A stretch of DNA of 64,000 nucleotides, from NCBI GenBank assembly GCA_000827205.1, contig KN832555.1, positions 1,042,893-1,106,892 of the forward strand, written 5' to 3'. Shown here piece by piece: positions 35,411 to 45,904 of the stretch; position 1 is the stretch's first letter; the number at the start of each line of letters is the position of its first letter. The notes beneath the pieces are model-generated. The model was given only the letters and a program-made list of their open reading frames with translations. It made no database searches and had not been told where the DNA came from. The position numbers and the translations under genes are program-made. The DNA comes from Plicaturopsis crispa FD-325 SS-3 (lineage: Eukaryota > Basidiomycota > Agaricomycetes > Amylocorticiales > Amylocorticiaceae).

Positions 35411-36705
35411 ATGTCCTTGACGTTCCTCAGATACTCTAGTTCTGCGCGTGCTGCCACTCGGTGTCTCCGCGTTTACACCAGGCAAATGTCGTCGTCCGGC
35501 GCCACCCCGTTGTTGATCTCACCATTACAGTTGAGCAAGCTTGCTCCTTCCAGCGATGTCGCTATCTTGGATGCTACCTGGTTCATGCCCAATGCTCCCC
35601 GTAATGCGCGCGAAGAGTTTGCATCTAAGCGTATTCCTGGTGCTCGCTACCTCGACTTGGACGAAGTAGCGAGTGCTCATGAACTTGGTTTGAAGCACAT
35701 GATGCCTGAAGGGCGCGTCTTCGCTGACGCGTGTGGTACGTGCATGTTCAAATGGACACAGTGTTTCAACTGACGCAAATGTCTTCACTGCAGAAAAACT
35801 TGGCATTTCCCCTTCCTCTCACGTCGTGATGTACAACAATCTGCAGAGGAAGGTTACATACTCTCAACTCATGTTTGTACAGATATGACGCGCACGGCGT
35901 ATTCTCGTCTCCACGCGCTCTCCTAATGTTCAAATCCTTTGGTCATGAAAAGACAAGCGTTCTGGACGGTGGTCTACCCCGTTGGGAATCCGAGGGTCTC
36001 AAAGTAGACCAGTATACCCCAATGGACGAGGAAAAACCTCCGAGCTACCCGACCCCGTCTCTCGATGAGCGGGTCGTTCGAAGTAGGCAAGATCACCGTG
36101 TCTTTCTTAGCGGTAAGCTCACGGTTGCGTAGGCTATACGCAGATGGTATCCAACTCCTCGTTTGATCCAACGGTGGATCTCAATGCTGAGCTCGTTCTC
36201 GATGCGCGGCCGCGTGCACGGTAAGTGATACTTATACTGTGCTTGCCTTGTAGCTTACGTGGCCGTCGACTGACTTTTCATAGATTTGAAGGCAAGGCGC
36301 CCGAACCGCGTCCTGACATTCCTTCAGGTCACATTCCGAATTCATTTTCACTACCATTCGACACTTTCCTACAAACCCACAGCAGCCCCACGTTAAGGTC
36401 GTCTGCCACCTTCACGACCTACCGGCCTCCGTCCGAGATACGGAAGGCCTTGGTTGATGCCGTAGGAGTGGACCAGGCAGAGCTCATAATTAGCGGGAAG
36501 CGGCCGGTCACAGCTACGTGCGGCAGTGGCATGACCGCCGGTGTCATCTGGTTGGGCCTGAAACTGCTAGGTGTCGACCAGATAGGCCTATACGACGAAG
36601 TGAGTGATCTAGTCAAATGATGTATCCGCACACGCTAACAGAAATGTCTAGTCGTGGACGGGCTACGCTGCTAGGAAGTCTAGCCGCATCGAAAAATCAC
36701 CTTGA
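35411..36705 (+). CDS. TUM1: 3-mercaptopyruvate/thiosulfate sulfurtransferase, two rhodanese domains (TUM1-like)
   Basis: About 339 residues, six exons: 35411-35735, 35794-35830, 35883-36082, 36133-36220, 36284-36599, 36652-36705. Moves sulfur from mercaptopyruvate to a protein cysteine, feeding tRNA thiolation and cofactor synthesis. The N terminus (SLTFLRYSSSARAATRCLRV) looks like a mitochondrial presequence, with an internal Met at about 26 that could start a cytosolic form. Domain 1 has VAILDATWFMP, IPGARYLDLDE and HGVFSSPRALLMFKSFGH. Domain 2 has VLDARPRARFEGKAPEPRP, SGHIPNSFSLPF and the active loop TATCGSGMTA with the catalytic cysteine at about 296. CGSG(V/M)T is the mercaptopyruvate type of loop. 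Confidence 0.93.
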
Positions 36706-36933
36706 TCTGGAAGCTTGTATTCGTACCAACGGCGGTTCAATGCAGAGATTTCATGCAAAGCGACGTGATACATTGGAAACTGGTAATGGTACAACTGTGG
36801 CAATCATACAGGTACATACTAATACATTCACGAAATGTACTTTTGAACGAGCGTCTAGTAGTCCCTGGCCTTCGACGACGTTAATGTCCGGAATTCCCAC
36901 AAAACCCAAATGAAACTTCATCCTCGCGTGGGG

Positions 36934-37553
36934 TTAATAGTCTTTTCGGTCTAGGACTGTCATAAGGCCGTCGATGCCTACAGCTGCCTCGACCTCGACT
37001 GGGCGTTGGGCGTCAGGCCACGATGTCCGTGCGACAGTGGCAAAGTAATGTATCTATGAAACGCGAAGGTGAGCAGCGTGTTCTTCATTCATCGAAAGCG
37101 ATGGCACTCACAGAAACTTTATAGCGGTCCTGTTTCTGAAATTTTGGATGGGAAATTTTGCAGAACCATCTGTAGAGAAAGGATATTCAGTATGCATCTA
37201 CGCACGGTTAGACGCGTAGAGTGTACTCACTGCTCATCAACTAGTGCGTTGCCACCTGTGTCCTTTGCGTCGACATACAATGATCTCCGCGATAGGTTCA
37301 GCAGCTTCTCGACGTCGACAGCATCTTTGCACAGGAATGTGTCGCTGTGCGAGAGACGCGGGCCATATCTGGCGGCGGTTGTCCCGGCTAACAACGAATG
37401 CGTGCGTGCAGGGCCGGATGTGCTTCTAATGCAATGGCAGGGCTCGTCCGATATAGAGCGTGCAGCCCGGCGCTGGCAGCAGCAGTATCTGAGGAGTGTC
37501 CGTTGGACAGAGGCGAGCTTTCTTTGGAAGATTTTCATGCAGCGGGGGGCCAT
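36934..37553 (-). CDS. Unrecognised protein, 3' exons only
   Basis: I do not recognise it. Three exons fit well at the 3' end: about 37553-37231 (5' limit unknown), 37169-37112 and 37053-36934, with consistent phases and good GTGAGT donors. The readable part contains KDAVDVEKLLNLSRRSLYVD, a GGNALVDEQWFCKISHP segment and a last exon EVEAAVGIDGLMTVLDRKDY. Further exons probably lie upstream toward 37910, where another minus-strand frame is open, but I could not connect them. It could also be a decaying gene. Neighbours give no clue. Confidence 0.35.
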
Positions 37554-38224
37554 TTTGACGAATGTTTTGAACGATACTTCTTGGTTATCTCTCGGGGGGT
37601 CTTATAGGTTCACGCTCTGCGCGCGCGTCCTGATATGTACGTCGGATTGACGTATACGTCAGCGCCTGCCCTCCGACAAGTACGAGTCCTGAGACGGACA
37701 TACCGCCTACATGAGGCGGCACCGAAACGAGGTGCGCGGGTCTTGAGGTAATACGCAAAGTCTGGGCCCTTTGGTGTAGCGTTCAAGCGGGCCTGTATGG
37801 TACGTCTATCTTGAAATGTTCCCGACTTAGTCTCGCGTCTTCCAACACATGCCTGATGCTCCTCGACCGTTCGAGGGTCACCTGGGACTGCGAGCCATAC
37901 ACTTTCCTGCAAGTGATGATACGGTGGATCGGTGGCGTAGCGTCGGGGAGCAGATGGTCAAGACCATGATAGCTAGTATAGCAGCGAGTAGGGAGTACAT
38001 TATGTCTTTACATACAAGTACATGTGCAGTTGAATACAAGTCGTGGCTTCATCTTACGGCCAAATTTTAGTCCGTGAATCATGTTATGGTAGACACTCCA
38101 TTGTAATGCTTATCTCACGGCAGCCCGTGTCGCGCTGCCCTCTTCCAGAACCCCCATGAACGGAGGTACACGGGAAGATGGCAGTTTCCCGAGTGCGTGC
38201 GCAGGCCGGCCATTGTAACGTACT
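37554..38224. other. Unassigned stretch between two unrecognised minus-strand genes
   Basis: A minus-strand frame of about 100 codons at 37610-37912 may belong to the gene at 36934-37553. Nothing else stands out. Confidence 0.3.
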
Positions 38225-38879
38225 TCAACTCGATGCTGGTTCTTCCTCCGGAAGAGCGTAAGTCTCCAGCTGTGGTGCCATGGTCAGCTGGATATAACCG
38301 AGAGGACACTCGATCACTACGAACCTTTCCAGCACTAAAACGTTGTACCCCTTCTTTTCGATTTCGTGCATCAGCTGCTGTCGCGCGAAGAGCAGCGCGT
38401 TGCTGAACTCGTTGCCCCGCGGCAGGGACTTGAGGTCGAAAACATACGTCCCGCACGTGTCGGTGTCGCAGACGCGGACGATGTCCAATTCTAGAAACGC
38501 AAACTCTCGGATTAGGCACAAGTTTGGTGGTGGTGGGTCTCCGCGAGAAGGACGCACCCTCTTCGTCATTCTCGTTGTAGTACACCGGGACTGGCTCCAC
38601 CGACTTGCTTTCCACGACCTCCCAGGGTGTCTCTCCTCTGCGCCGAAAGAAGCGGGGCACACGCATTGCGATGTTCGGGGCGAAAGTCGCGATGTCTCGC
38701 GATGGGTAGGCAGCTGGGCTTAACGGGAATCCGTGGCGATGAAAATTGTGGCGGAGGGGGGCGTTAGGGTTGAGATTAAAGGGCTCATTGTCGGTTTCCG
38801 CAGGGTTAATAAACACAGAGCGCTTCCGGAACACCTCGCGGCACCGCCACGCAAGCTGTTGAACGGGCTGCAATACCGC
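38225..38879 (-). CDS. Unrecognised protein with a conserved-looking C-terminal domain
   Basis: Two exons are clear: 38879-38558 and 38505-38225, joined in phase 1. At least one 5' exon should exist, because 38879 follows an acceptor and no fitting ATG begins this frame before an internal methionine. The product has a Phe/Arg/Pro-rich first half (NAPLRHNFHRHGFPLSP, VPRFFRRRGETPWEVVE). The second half is compact and alternates strand and helix: FAFLELDIVRVCDTDTCGTY, VFDLKSLPRGNEFSNALLFA, EIEKKGYNVLVLERFVVIEC, then a short acidic tail. It looks like a folded alpha/beta domain, but I know no family with these words. No signal peptide is visible in the readable part. Confidence 0.5.
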
Positions 38880-39745
38880 CTGCGGTCAAAAAACCGGATA
38901 TTAATATCTCGAGTCATCACGATCTCTGGGACTTAGTAGTAGCATCTGAGTAGCATACAACATGATCTTGGTAGACTCACGATGAAGATAAGATAGGTAC
39001 CGGATGAATCCATCCATCCATCCATCCACGGAGGAAAGAGGCCAACGGCAAGTACTCCGTCGGATCCACTGAGAGTTCCGGAATTGCACAGCACAGCTGC
39101 GCACATAGCTCTACAGGGATAAGATTCAGCGCCTCTGGCAGTAAATTTCTGGTTCAGAGACAAGTATGGAACGGGCTTACAGTCCTTGCCAGGTGTCGTC
39201 GCAATTCCTGACTACAAGAGTATGACACGACCGCACGGACTTACCGCAAAGGCCGGCGGTCCACGTCTCTCTTTCCGTAGCATTCCGTTGGGGCGAAATG
39301 ATTGGCTATGTTTGCATCCAATCGTGCAGCAGTGCTGTACACCGTTTGTGTTCATCCAGAGATGAGATCCGTCATTTTAGATGCAAAACTTGGTTTGACC
39401 GTTTGAGATGAGTTTACGGTTTCGCCACAGTGTCATCGTGGCAGTAGCGATGTCGAGGAACCGCTTCGTCGGTTCCGGCCGAGGGAGTTTTAAAGGCGTG
39501 CCATTATTGGATTGCCACTCTCTAAGTACCTCCATTATCATGGAACAAGCTCCTATAAAGTTCTTGGTACTACGGTTGAACGTTGAACGTTCAATGGTGA
39601 ATTGGGTGCACAAAACCCTCCTAGTCGCCCAGTTGCACCGTTTGTGTAGGATTTGTGAACAGCGCCCGTGACAATATATTTCATCAGATACATTCACATC
39701 CTTTAACCCCATAAAATGACACCGGTCACACTCGATGCTAGGACC
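38880..39745. other. Spacer with a CCAT microsatellite
   Basis: Probably holds the missing 5' exon or promoter of the gene at 38225-38879 and the 3' end of the BIM1-like gene. Apart from the repeat at 39008-39029 I see nothing definite. Confidence 0.35.
39008..39029. repeat. (CCAT)n microsatellite
   Basis: About five tandem CCAT units followed by CACGG. Simple repeat. Confidence 0.8.
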
Positions 39746-40553
39746 CTATAGAGCCATCGCGAAACCCATGACACCAAGAATGCCTGCAACAATGCCGGAG
39801 GAAGTGCTCGCACCTCCAAGAGCGCCGCTTGTCGAAGTCGACGACGACGAGGAAGACGATGATGTCGAAGTCGCATTAGAGCACGACACACCCGATTCGC
39901 TTGCATTGCTCGACAGCGTCAGGTCAGCGCACTGTTACCGGATATCCGTCAGCATGTGTCTCCAATCGAATCTCCGCAGGAGAGCGCGTACCTGGTAGAG
40001 CGCGCCGTCTCCGCCATCAAACACGAATTCCAATGTTACGTTCTGGCCATCCTTCAGACCGCCGGTTGCGTTTGCAGAGAGGAGGTCGACGGGTAGGCAG
40101 AACGCGCCCTCGCCGCTGAACGACGCAAATGGTGCCAGGAACTGGTTCTTTCCGCCAGAGGTGAAGTTGTCGAACGAGGTGGGGTTCTGCACGGTGGAAA
40201 CGAGGATTCCGACTGTATTAAAATGATTGGATAGAATTAGTTAGCTGATACCGTGTAGTACGGTTAAGATGGAGCACTAACGCGTCCACGAAGGGTGTTC
40301 ACTGGTCAAAGTGATGAAACCGCCCGAGAGGGGGAAGGAAGTGCGGTTCGACACAGCGTTGTTGTAACCATCTGCAAATAGTCCTCCATTAGTCCTTGCG
40401 CATAAGTGTCAACCGTGAATACAGAAACTAACCGCAGAACGTAGGCTCATCATCCTCCACAAAGTTCCCTCGCGGTGCGGGGTACTGGAGGTGGAAATGC
40501 GCGTTGGCGACAGCAGCGAGCCCGGCGAAAATCGTGAACGACGTGAAGCGCAT
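39746..40553 (-). CDS. BIM1-like (X325) copper-binding, GPI-anchored secreted protein
   Basis: 205 residues in four exons: 40553-40433, 40371-40282, 40212-39992, 39931-39746. The signal peptide ([18 protein letters not shown]) would be cut just before a histidine, giving the mature start [11 protein letters not shown]. This N-terminal His with the (Y/F)PxPRG sequence is the mark of LPMO-like BIM1/X325 proteins, which bind copper through that histidine. Cysteines fall at [13 protein letters not shown] and YQCADLTL. N-glycosylation sites and a Ser/Thr-rich stalk precede a hydrophobic C terminus ([16 protein letters not shown]), as for a GPI anchor. The related Cryptococcus Bim1 aids copper import with Ctr1. 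The next gene upstream here is a CTR copper transporter on the same strand. Confidence 0.9.
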
Positions 40554-41104
40554 TGTGGTTTTGGATGGTCGTAAGGAAGGAAGGATATGGGGATGGTACT
40601 GTATCCTTTCTTGCTGGAACCGACGAGCGTTACCGGGAGGGCTTTATAGTCCTGTCGAGTTCAGTGATGAGATGCGCTTGTCCCTCCAGCCACCGGGAAC
40701 CTTTCGGGCAGGCTGCCCGTGCGAAAATATGGCAAGCGAAAAAAAACTTTTTCACCTCGTTCCCACGTGCGCCAACGCCCCTGTCGCCCTCTGAGCGTGA
40801 AAGCGCTTGAGCCCGTCGACAAGTGTCTGCGTCGATGGCAACGGGGAATATTCTTCTTGCCGTCGTTGCACGGTCGATATACGAAGGTGCTTTTGGGGCA
40901 GGTCGCCGTGTCCCAGGGGCCGCTTGCAGGAGCGTCGGTGGCATCGACGGAGATAATGGTGGGGCTCGCAAACAGAGATGGCTCATCATTTCGTCGAAGT
41001 CAAAGGGGATGGCTTTCCAACGTTAGACAAGGGCGGACAACAGTAAAAGATACAGGATGAATCGACATCCGTAACAGCTTGACAAGCAAATGAACGGGAA
41101 AGTC
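40554..41104. other. Spacer between CTR and BIM1-like genes
   Basis: Holds the BIM1-like promoter with its TATA box (40642-40648) and the CTR 3' region. The open frames here on both strands lack recognisable content. Confidence 0.45.
40642..40648 (-). promoter_or_regulatory. TATA box of the BIM1-like gene
   Basis: TATAAAG on the minus strand, about 90 bases upstream of the ATG at 40553. Confidence 0.6.
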
Positions 41105-41756
41105 TCAATGAACATGACCATGCGCGCCGCCGAACCGACCAAACACAACCTCTCCAATGCCCAACCCGAGTATGATTGTGATGATATACGCAGCATTGAA
41201 CGTCCTGCATATCTCAATCAAAACACGAAGGGACTGCGGACGCGGCGCACTCACATCACGGCCAACATGAGAACATAGGCCAGGAGCATTTGGATGACAT
41301 ACGCAATTCCGCGGGGAACATCGTTCGCAGCGATGAACGGTGCGAACACACGAGTGCTTTTCACTGAGCTCGCAGCCGACGTAGCGCCCTTGTCCTCGTC
41401 GCTGGACTGTGTCGATGCTCGCGCATCGCCTTTCTGTTTGCCAGATACGACAGCCAAAGCGCTTTGGATAGCCATTAGCACGGCCCATGCACCAGCGGCG
41501 AGAATCGTGGGACGCACTTGCTCTTCCACCGCGCTTCCAGCACGCCTCGGAAAGCAGCGAGCCCGCGCTCGATGAGGGTGAGCACGAACAGCCCGATACA
41601 GGCGCCCGCGATCGCCCCGCTAGAGGACGGCATCCACGAAGCGAAAAACAGATTGTCACCGCCAGTAAAGTGAAAGTAAGGCGTCATCATCATCATCATG
41701 GTCGAGTCGCTGCTGGCCGTAGCTGTGGCTGACGCTGTAGCCGTAGACATGTCCAT
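41105..41756 (-). CDS. CTR-family high-affinity copper transporter
   Basis: 181 residues in three exons: 41756-41518, 41461-41255, 41204-41105. Forms a trimeric copper(I) channel in the plasma or vacuolar membrane. The N terminus is short and Met-rich (MDMSTATAS, then five Met in a row before TPYFHFTGGDNLFFASW). TM1 is SSSGAIAGACIGLFVLTLIE. A charged cytoplasmic loop follows. TM2 is VIQMLLAYVLMLAVM and carries the MxxxM selectivity motif. TM3 is AAYIITIILGLGIGEVVFG with the GxxxG packing motif. The tail ends in HGHVH, a histidine-rich metal site. An in-frame ATG four codons upstream (41768) is possible. A telobox lies 81-94 bases upstream of the ATG. Confidence 0.93.
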
Positions 41757-42988
41757 GGTAGAGGTCATGGCAGATGATAGGAATGTGCGACGTGATGATG
41801 GTTCTGACCGCCGGAATAAGAATGGAAGGGGAAATAAACCCTAACCCTAATTCTGGTGACGAAAAACAAGAAATGGACGAACGTACGTACGTACGTACTT
41901 CGCAGCTGCAGCGGGGCACGCGACGCGATTGTCACGATAGGAACATAGGAACGACTCACAAAGAACGCAGGAACCAGAACTTGTGAAGATGGCCAAAAGA
42001 TACGGAGGAGACGGTACTTTTGCTGCAGCAGCCGATCGGGTACTTCGGATAGAGTAGCGGGGCGAGCGCAGGTGAACGTCCGCAAGCTCACCAGGGACCA
42101 TGACGCGTTCGAAGCAATGCGACCCGGATCGGTTCATCGCAAAACATTGAGAGCGAGCCGGACGGGCATATTGAGCGAGGGCACGACAACCGGGCTCTTC
42201 ATCCAAAGCCGACGGACGATAACGAGAGGGGCGGCGGCGGCGGGAAGCACGAGTGATTGAGAAACATCAAGCGGGATATCGATTTTCGGCAGCACAGGCA
42301 GAGACGACATGGACGAAGGAGAGCAGAGATAGGCAATCGCAGGGAAATCGTGCTTGACGTCTGAGAGGACAAGTCGGAGAAAATCGAGTGCCCAATGGGC
42401 AGGGTCAGATTCGGAGAACTACGCTCGCACTTTCCCTGCCCATGCAAATTATTCGACAGGTGTTCGATAATCGTGCTTGAATATGGGTCCGCTTCCGGGG
42501 GGGGGGGGTGACGAGATCCTGAGCTCACTAATTCGAGCGTCGCAGACGGACAAACGCGAAAAATTAAGGACCAAACGACTGTGGAGAGTCCTCGTAGAAA
42601 GCAGTTGATCTCGATATGACCTGTACAGCTGGGGTGGACGTCGAGCCAGTGCTGAGTGGGGCAGCTCTATGATGTTCTGGTTAACGAGTAGCACAGGAGG
42701 AAGTACGAAAGCTAGCGAAAAGCGAAAAGAAACAAGCAAGTACCAACTGACGAGCGAGTGCACTGCGGGCGTACGTGGACGTTGGGAGAGAGACGGGCAG
42801 GCGAGGGCGAGGCATTTGTGCGAGGTCTGGCCAATGGCGTTATTCTCTCACGCTTTGGGCTGAGATCCTGTCTTTATAGCGCAACAGTTTCCCACGGGTT
42901 TCACAATGAATCTCAACGCGCACCCTCCGAACGTCCGACGACGCTCTCACTCGACACCTGCACCTTTCCGTTACACCGCCAAAGCAAC
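41757..42988. other. Divergent promoter region between CTR and rhodanese genes
   Basis: 1.2 kb without a supported gene. Contains a telobox at 41837-41850, an (ACGT)n tract at about 41880-41898 and a run of about a dozen G at 42497-42508. Open frames here look like chance. Confidence 0.5.
41837..41850. promoter_or_regulatory. Telobox-like motif AACCCTAACCCTAA
   Basis: Two tandem CCCTAA units, 81-94 bases upstream of the CTR start codon. Telobox-like motifs in fungal promoters bind Tbf1/Rap1/Myb-type factors; here the role is inferred from position. Confidence 0.5.
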
Positions 42989-43640
42989 ATGCTGCGTACG
43001 ATTTCCAGACCCGCATCGCGGACGGTCTTTTCCGCTACCCGTGTCGCGCGCACACCGCGCGTTCTCCTGCCGGCATTCCAGCAGTCCCTGCGGCATGAGT
43101 CCGGGCTGCCGCCATTCGACAAGGAGAAGCGCAGGCAGGTGCTCGAGGCGCGCGACGACCAACAGCGGGACTGGGACGCAAAAGTCGTCACATACGCCGA
43201 TATCAAACCGAAGACCCTGAGCCCAAGTCCTGTACGCCCTCTCACGCGCATTAATGGATGCAGTTAATTAACTGCGAGCAGGACGCGTACCTCATTGACG
43301 TGCGAGAGCCGGACGAGGTCATACAGGGCTCTATCCCTTCCGCAGTCAACCTCCCTCTGTCCGTGCTCGCCAACTCTCTGCACCTCGACCCTGCCAAATT
43401 CAAACAGACACACGGGTTTGAGAAACCAAAGAAGGACCAGGAAGTGACGTTCTACTGCCGTAGCGGTGTGCGCAGTTCGACAGCCAGCGACGTTGCGAAA
43501 CGGAATGGCTACACAAAGTGTGTCCCTGCTGTACTCTGTGTCCGCTCAATAGCTGTTACTGACCTTTATTCCTGATTAGCATCCAGAATTACAAAGGATC
43601 CTGGTTGGACTGGCTGGAGCAAGACAAGAGCTCTTCATGA
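42989..43640 (+). CDS. Mitochondrial single-domain rhodanese
   Basis: 185 residues in three exons: 42989-43231, 43264-43517, 43580-43640. The N terminus (MLRTISRPASRTVFSATRVA) is a typical mitochondrial presequence with Arg/Ser and no acids. The rhodanese domain has LIDVREPDEVIQGSIPSAVN, then FYCRSGVRSSTASDVAKRNG with the active cysteine at about 146, and ends NYKGSWLDW. It resembles yeast Rdl1/Rdl2, which turn over thiosulfate. The first intron is only 32 bases (43232-43263), short for this window but with clear GTACGC and CAG borders. It lies 218 bases upstream of frataxin on the same strand. Confidence 0.9.
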
Positions 43641-43794
43641 GTGTATGCCTGTACAGTGTGGACTCATATGCAATACACAATGTGCTTTTAGACCTCTTCT
43701 TTACGACTGCAAAGTTATCCTTTCAGCTGTCGCTCGATACATGCTCCTTGAAATATTTCCGATTGACAATGTGTCTGCGCGATGAGGTGATCGT

Positions 43795-43808
43795 AACCCT
43801 AACCCTAA
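43795..43808. promoter_or_regulatory. Telobox-like motif AACCCTAACCCTAA
   Basis: The same 14-mer as at 41837-41850, here 51-64 bases upstream of the frataxin ATG. Confidence 0.5.
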
Positions 43809-43858
43809 TGTACACAATTTCGAGCCCAGCGCGCTTTCATTCTCTTCCACCGCCTGCC

Positions 43859-44575
43859 ATGTTGTCAAGAAACCTCGCACGTCTCATTGTCCAGCGCTCC
43901 ATCTGCCACGGGCAACGCGTTTGCCTTAGGCAAATATCACGCCAGTATGCCTCGCCGTCCTCAGTTATCGCTGCCCAGCGACACCGGCGGCATATGAGCA
44001 CCCCACCACCGCAGCTTAATGTTAGGTACGCACCGTTCTCCCCTCAGTTCGGGCGCACCGAGTTGATTACGTTGGTGCTAGTGAACTCTCCATGGAGAGG
44101 TACCACGAACTATCCGACGCAACCATGGACACGCTCCTCGAATCGCTCGAGGATTTACTGGACGGGCTCGCGAATCCCGCGTACGAGGTCGAATACAGCG
44201 TATGTGCAGCAGCTTCCCGAGCGGTAGTCGACGATCTAACGCTGCTTCGTCCTGCTAGAGCGGGGTGCTCACCCTCATACTCGGGGACAAGGGCACATAC
44301 GTGATCAACAAGCAGCCCCCGAACAAGCAGATATGGCTGTCCTCTCCCTTCAGGTGCGTAGCATTCTCCCCATCAACTTCCTCTCAGTGACTTATTATAC
44401 CTGCAATGCTAGCGGTCCTAAACGCTACGACTATTCGGCGCCGAGGGATACATGGCTGTACTCCCGCGACGACCGACCACTGGGAGACCTATTAGACCAG
44501 GAGCTGAGTGATGCATTAGGGTTCGAAGTGAAGCTCGGCGTGGACGTGGTGTCGCAAAAGGTGGAATCAAGTTAG
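43859..44575 (+). CDS. YFH1: Frataxin (iron-sulfur cluster assembly)
   Basis: 180 residues in four exons: 43859-44025, 44082-44199, 44259-44353, 44413-44575. Mitochondrial matrix protein that speeds iron-sulfur cluster assembly. The N terminus [20 protein letters not shown] is a presequence. The fold is seen as [20 protein letters not shown] (helix with acidic ridge), [40 protein letters not shown] and [20 protein letters not shown]. The [21 protein letters not shown] core is the family's best conserved stretch. All splice phases agree. Confidence 0.97.
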
Positions 44576-44931
44576 GTATAAATATATTTAGTTCACTCGT
44601 CACCGTGGAATCCGGAGCCCCTGCTAATAAATTGTGCTTGCTGCTCATTTCGCGGGAGGCCGGCGGGCATTGAATGTTGTAAAAACTGTAGAGAGGTATG
44701 CATATGCCAAGGATATATGGTTACCGATAAACAGGACATGAGTGATCACAATGCAGGACAGAGTGCTGGGATGGAGATGTATGGGATCGTGAAAGGGATG
44801 CGCGTGAACTAGCGATACAAGAAAAGATAGTTGATGAGAAACGATGCTAGGGATGATCTGCCCATGGGTTAACAATTGTTTGCGGGGAGAAAGTGTATGC
44901 GCGCTTACTGGTGTGCTATAGAATGCGCTTC
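44576..44931. other. Convergent 3' spacer
   Basis: Between frataxin and the acidic nuclear protein gene. Nothing seen. Confidence 0.5.
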
Positions 44932-45635
44932 TCAATTGTGATTATGCTCGTCGGGCGACTCGTGAAGCGCCCGCCTGCGCTCGAGGAACAGTGAGCCCAA
45001 CAGCCTAGCACAAGGATTAGGTTCAGTACAAATCAAACATAGAAGAGGAAAGGAAAGACGCACTTGTTCCGGCTGACATACTGCTCCTTCACCTTCTGCA
45101 CCTCGTCCATCTCCATTGCCACCGCCCTCGTCTCAAACCCATTTCCGGGGTAGGAGGATTTACGACTATGCTCCTGGGCATACAGATGTCCCGAAGGCCG
45201 TGACGTTAACGTGGGCAGAGTCTTATCCGAAGAGACATAGGAGTTGGTTTGTGGTGGCATCTCATGAGGCGAGTACGGTGGCCGGGATGGGTGCGATATA
45301 GACTGTGGCACCTGGTGCGACGAAAACATCATGCGATGCTGGTGTTCCGCATGCAGGTCGTGCAGGACGCTGTTCGCGGATTTGTACGCCTGCACGAGAT
45401 CGTGCGGGCCCGTGCCCGCATCCACCTCATCCTCCTCCTCATCGAACTCCTCTTCATCGTCGTCCTCGTTCATGCTGTTGTCTGGGGCCGCCCATCCGCG
45501 CTGGCGGCCATCGAGCACGGGCGCAGCTGTGCGGCGCCGCTTGGGATCGCGGTGGCTTGGCATGTCGTCGTCGGGGACGAAGGCGATGTCGGACGACGAT
45601 GCCGGAGGCGAAACAGGTCGCTGTCGTTTCAGCAT
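44932..45635 (-). CDS. Acidic, disordered, probably nuclear protein
   Basis: 214 residues in two exons, 45635-45064 and 45004-44932. I do not recognise a family. The chain starts MLKRQRPVSPPASSSD, carries a likely nuclear signal (DPKRRRTAAP), then a strongly acidic run (EDDDEEEFDEEEDEVD). A short helical segment follows (LVQAYKSANSVLHDLHAEHQ), then a Ser/Pro/His-rich middle. It ends in a charged helix, KVKEQYVSRNKLLGSLFLER. The helix at the C terminus and the LVQAYKS segment are the parts most likely to be conserved. It is divergent from WDR70, with 269 bases between their ATGs. Confidence 0.7.
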
Positions 45636-45904
45636 ATGTCTGTGCGATTATCCTTGACAGATTGGGGATATGGAAAAGGTGAGAAAGGTAGACAGCGAGG
45701 AGTCCGGCGATGGTGGCAAGACGGTGACCAAGTCGGAGAACTGCGAACGCGTATTTACCAGGCGCGTACCAGGCATTACGTAACCTGCTCATCTTCAGTC
45801 ACGGTGGCGCCTCGTACTTACAACGACGTCTGACTTTGTACAGGTGCTTGTACCACCTCAAACCTGCGTTGCACTGCTTTTTCTCAGCCGTCTACACATT
45901 CAAG

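Noticed and set aside
37069-37650. 193-codon plus-strand frame
   Set aside because: The minus strand carries in-phase exons with good splice sites over the same bases; the plus frame has no recognisable content.
41774-42260. Small frames over the CTR upstream region
   Set aside because: Short, overlapping simple repeats and a telobox; no family resemblance.
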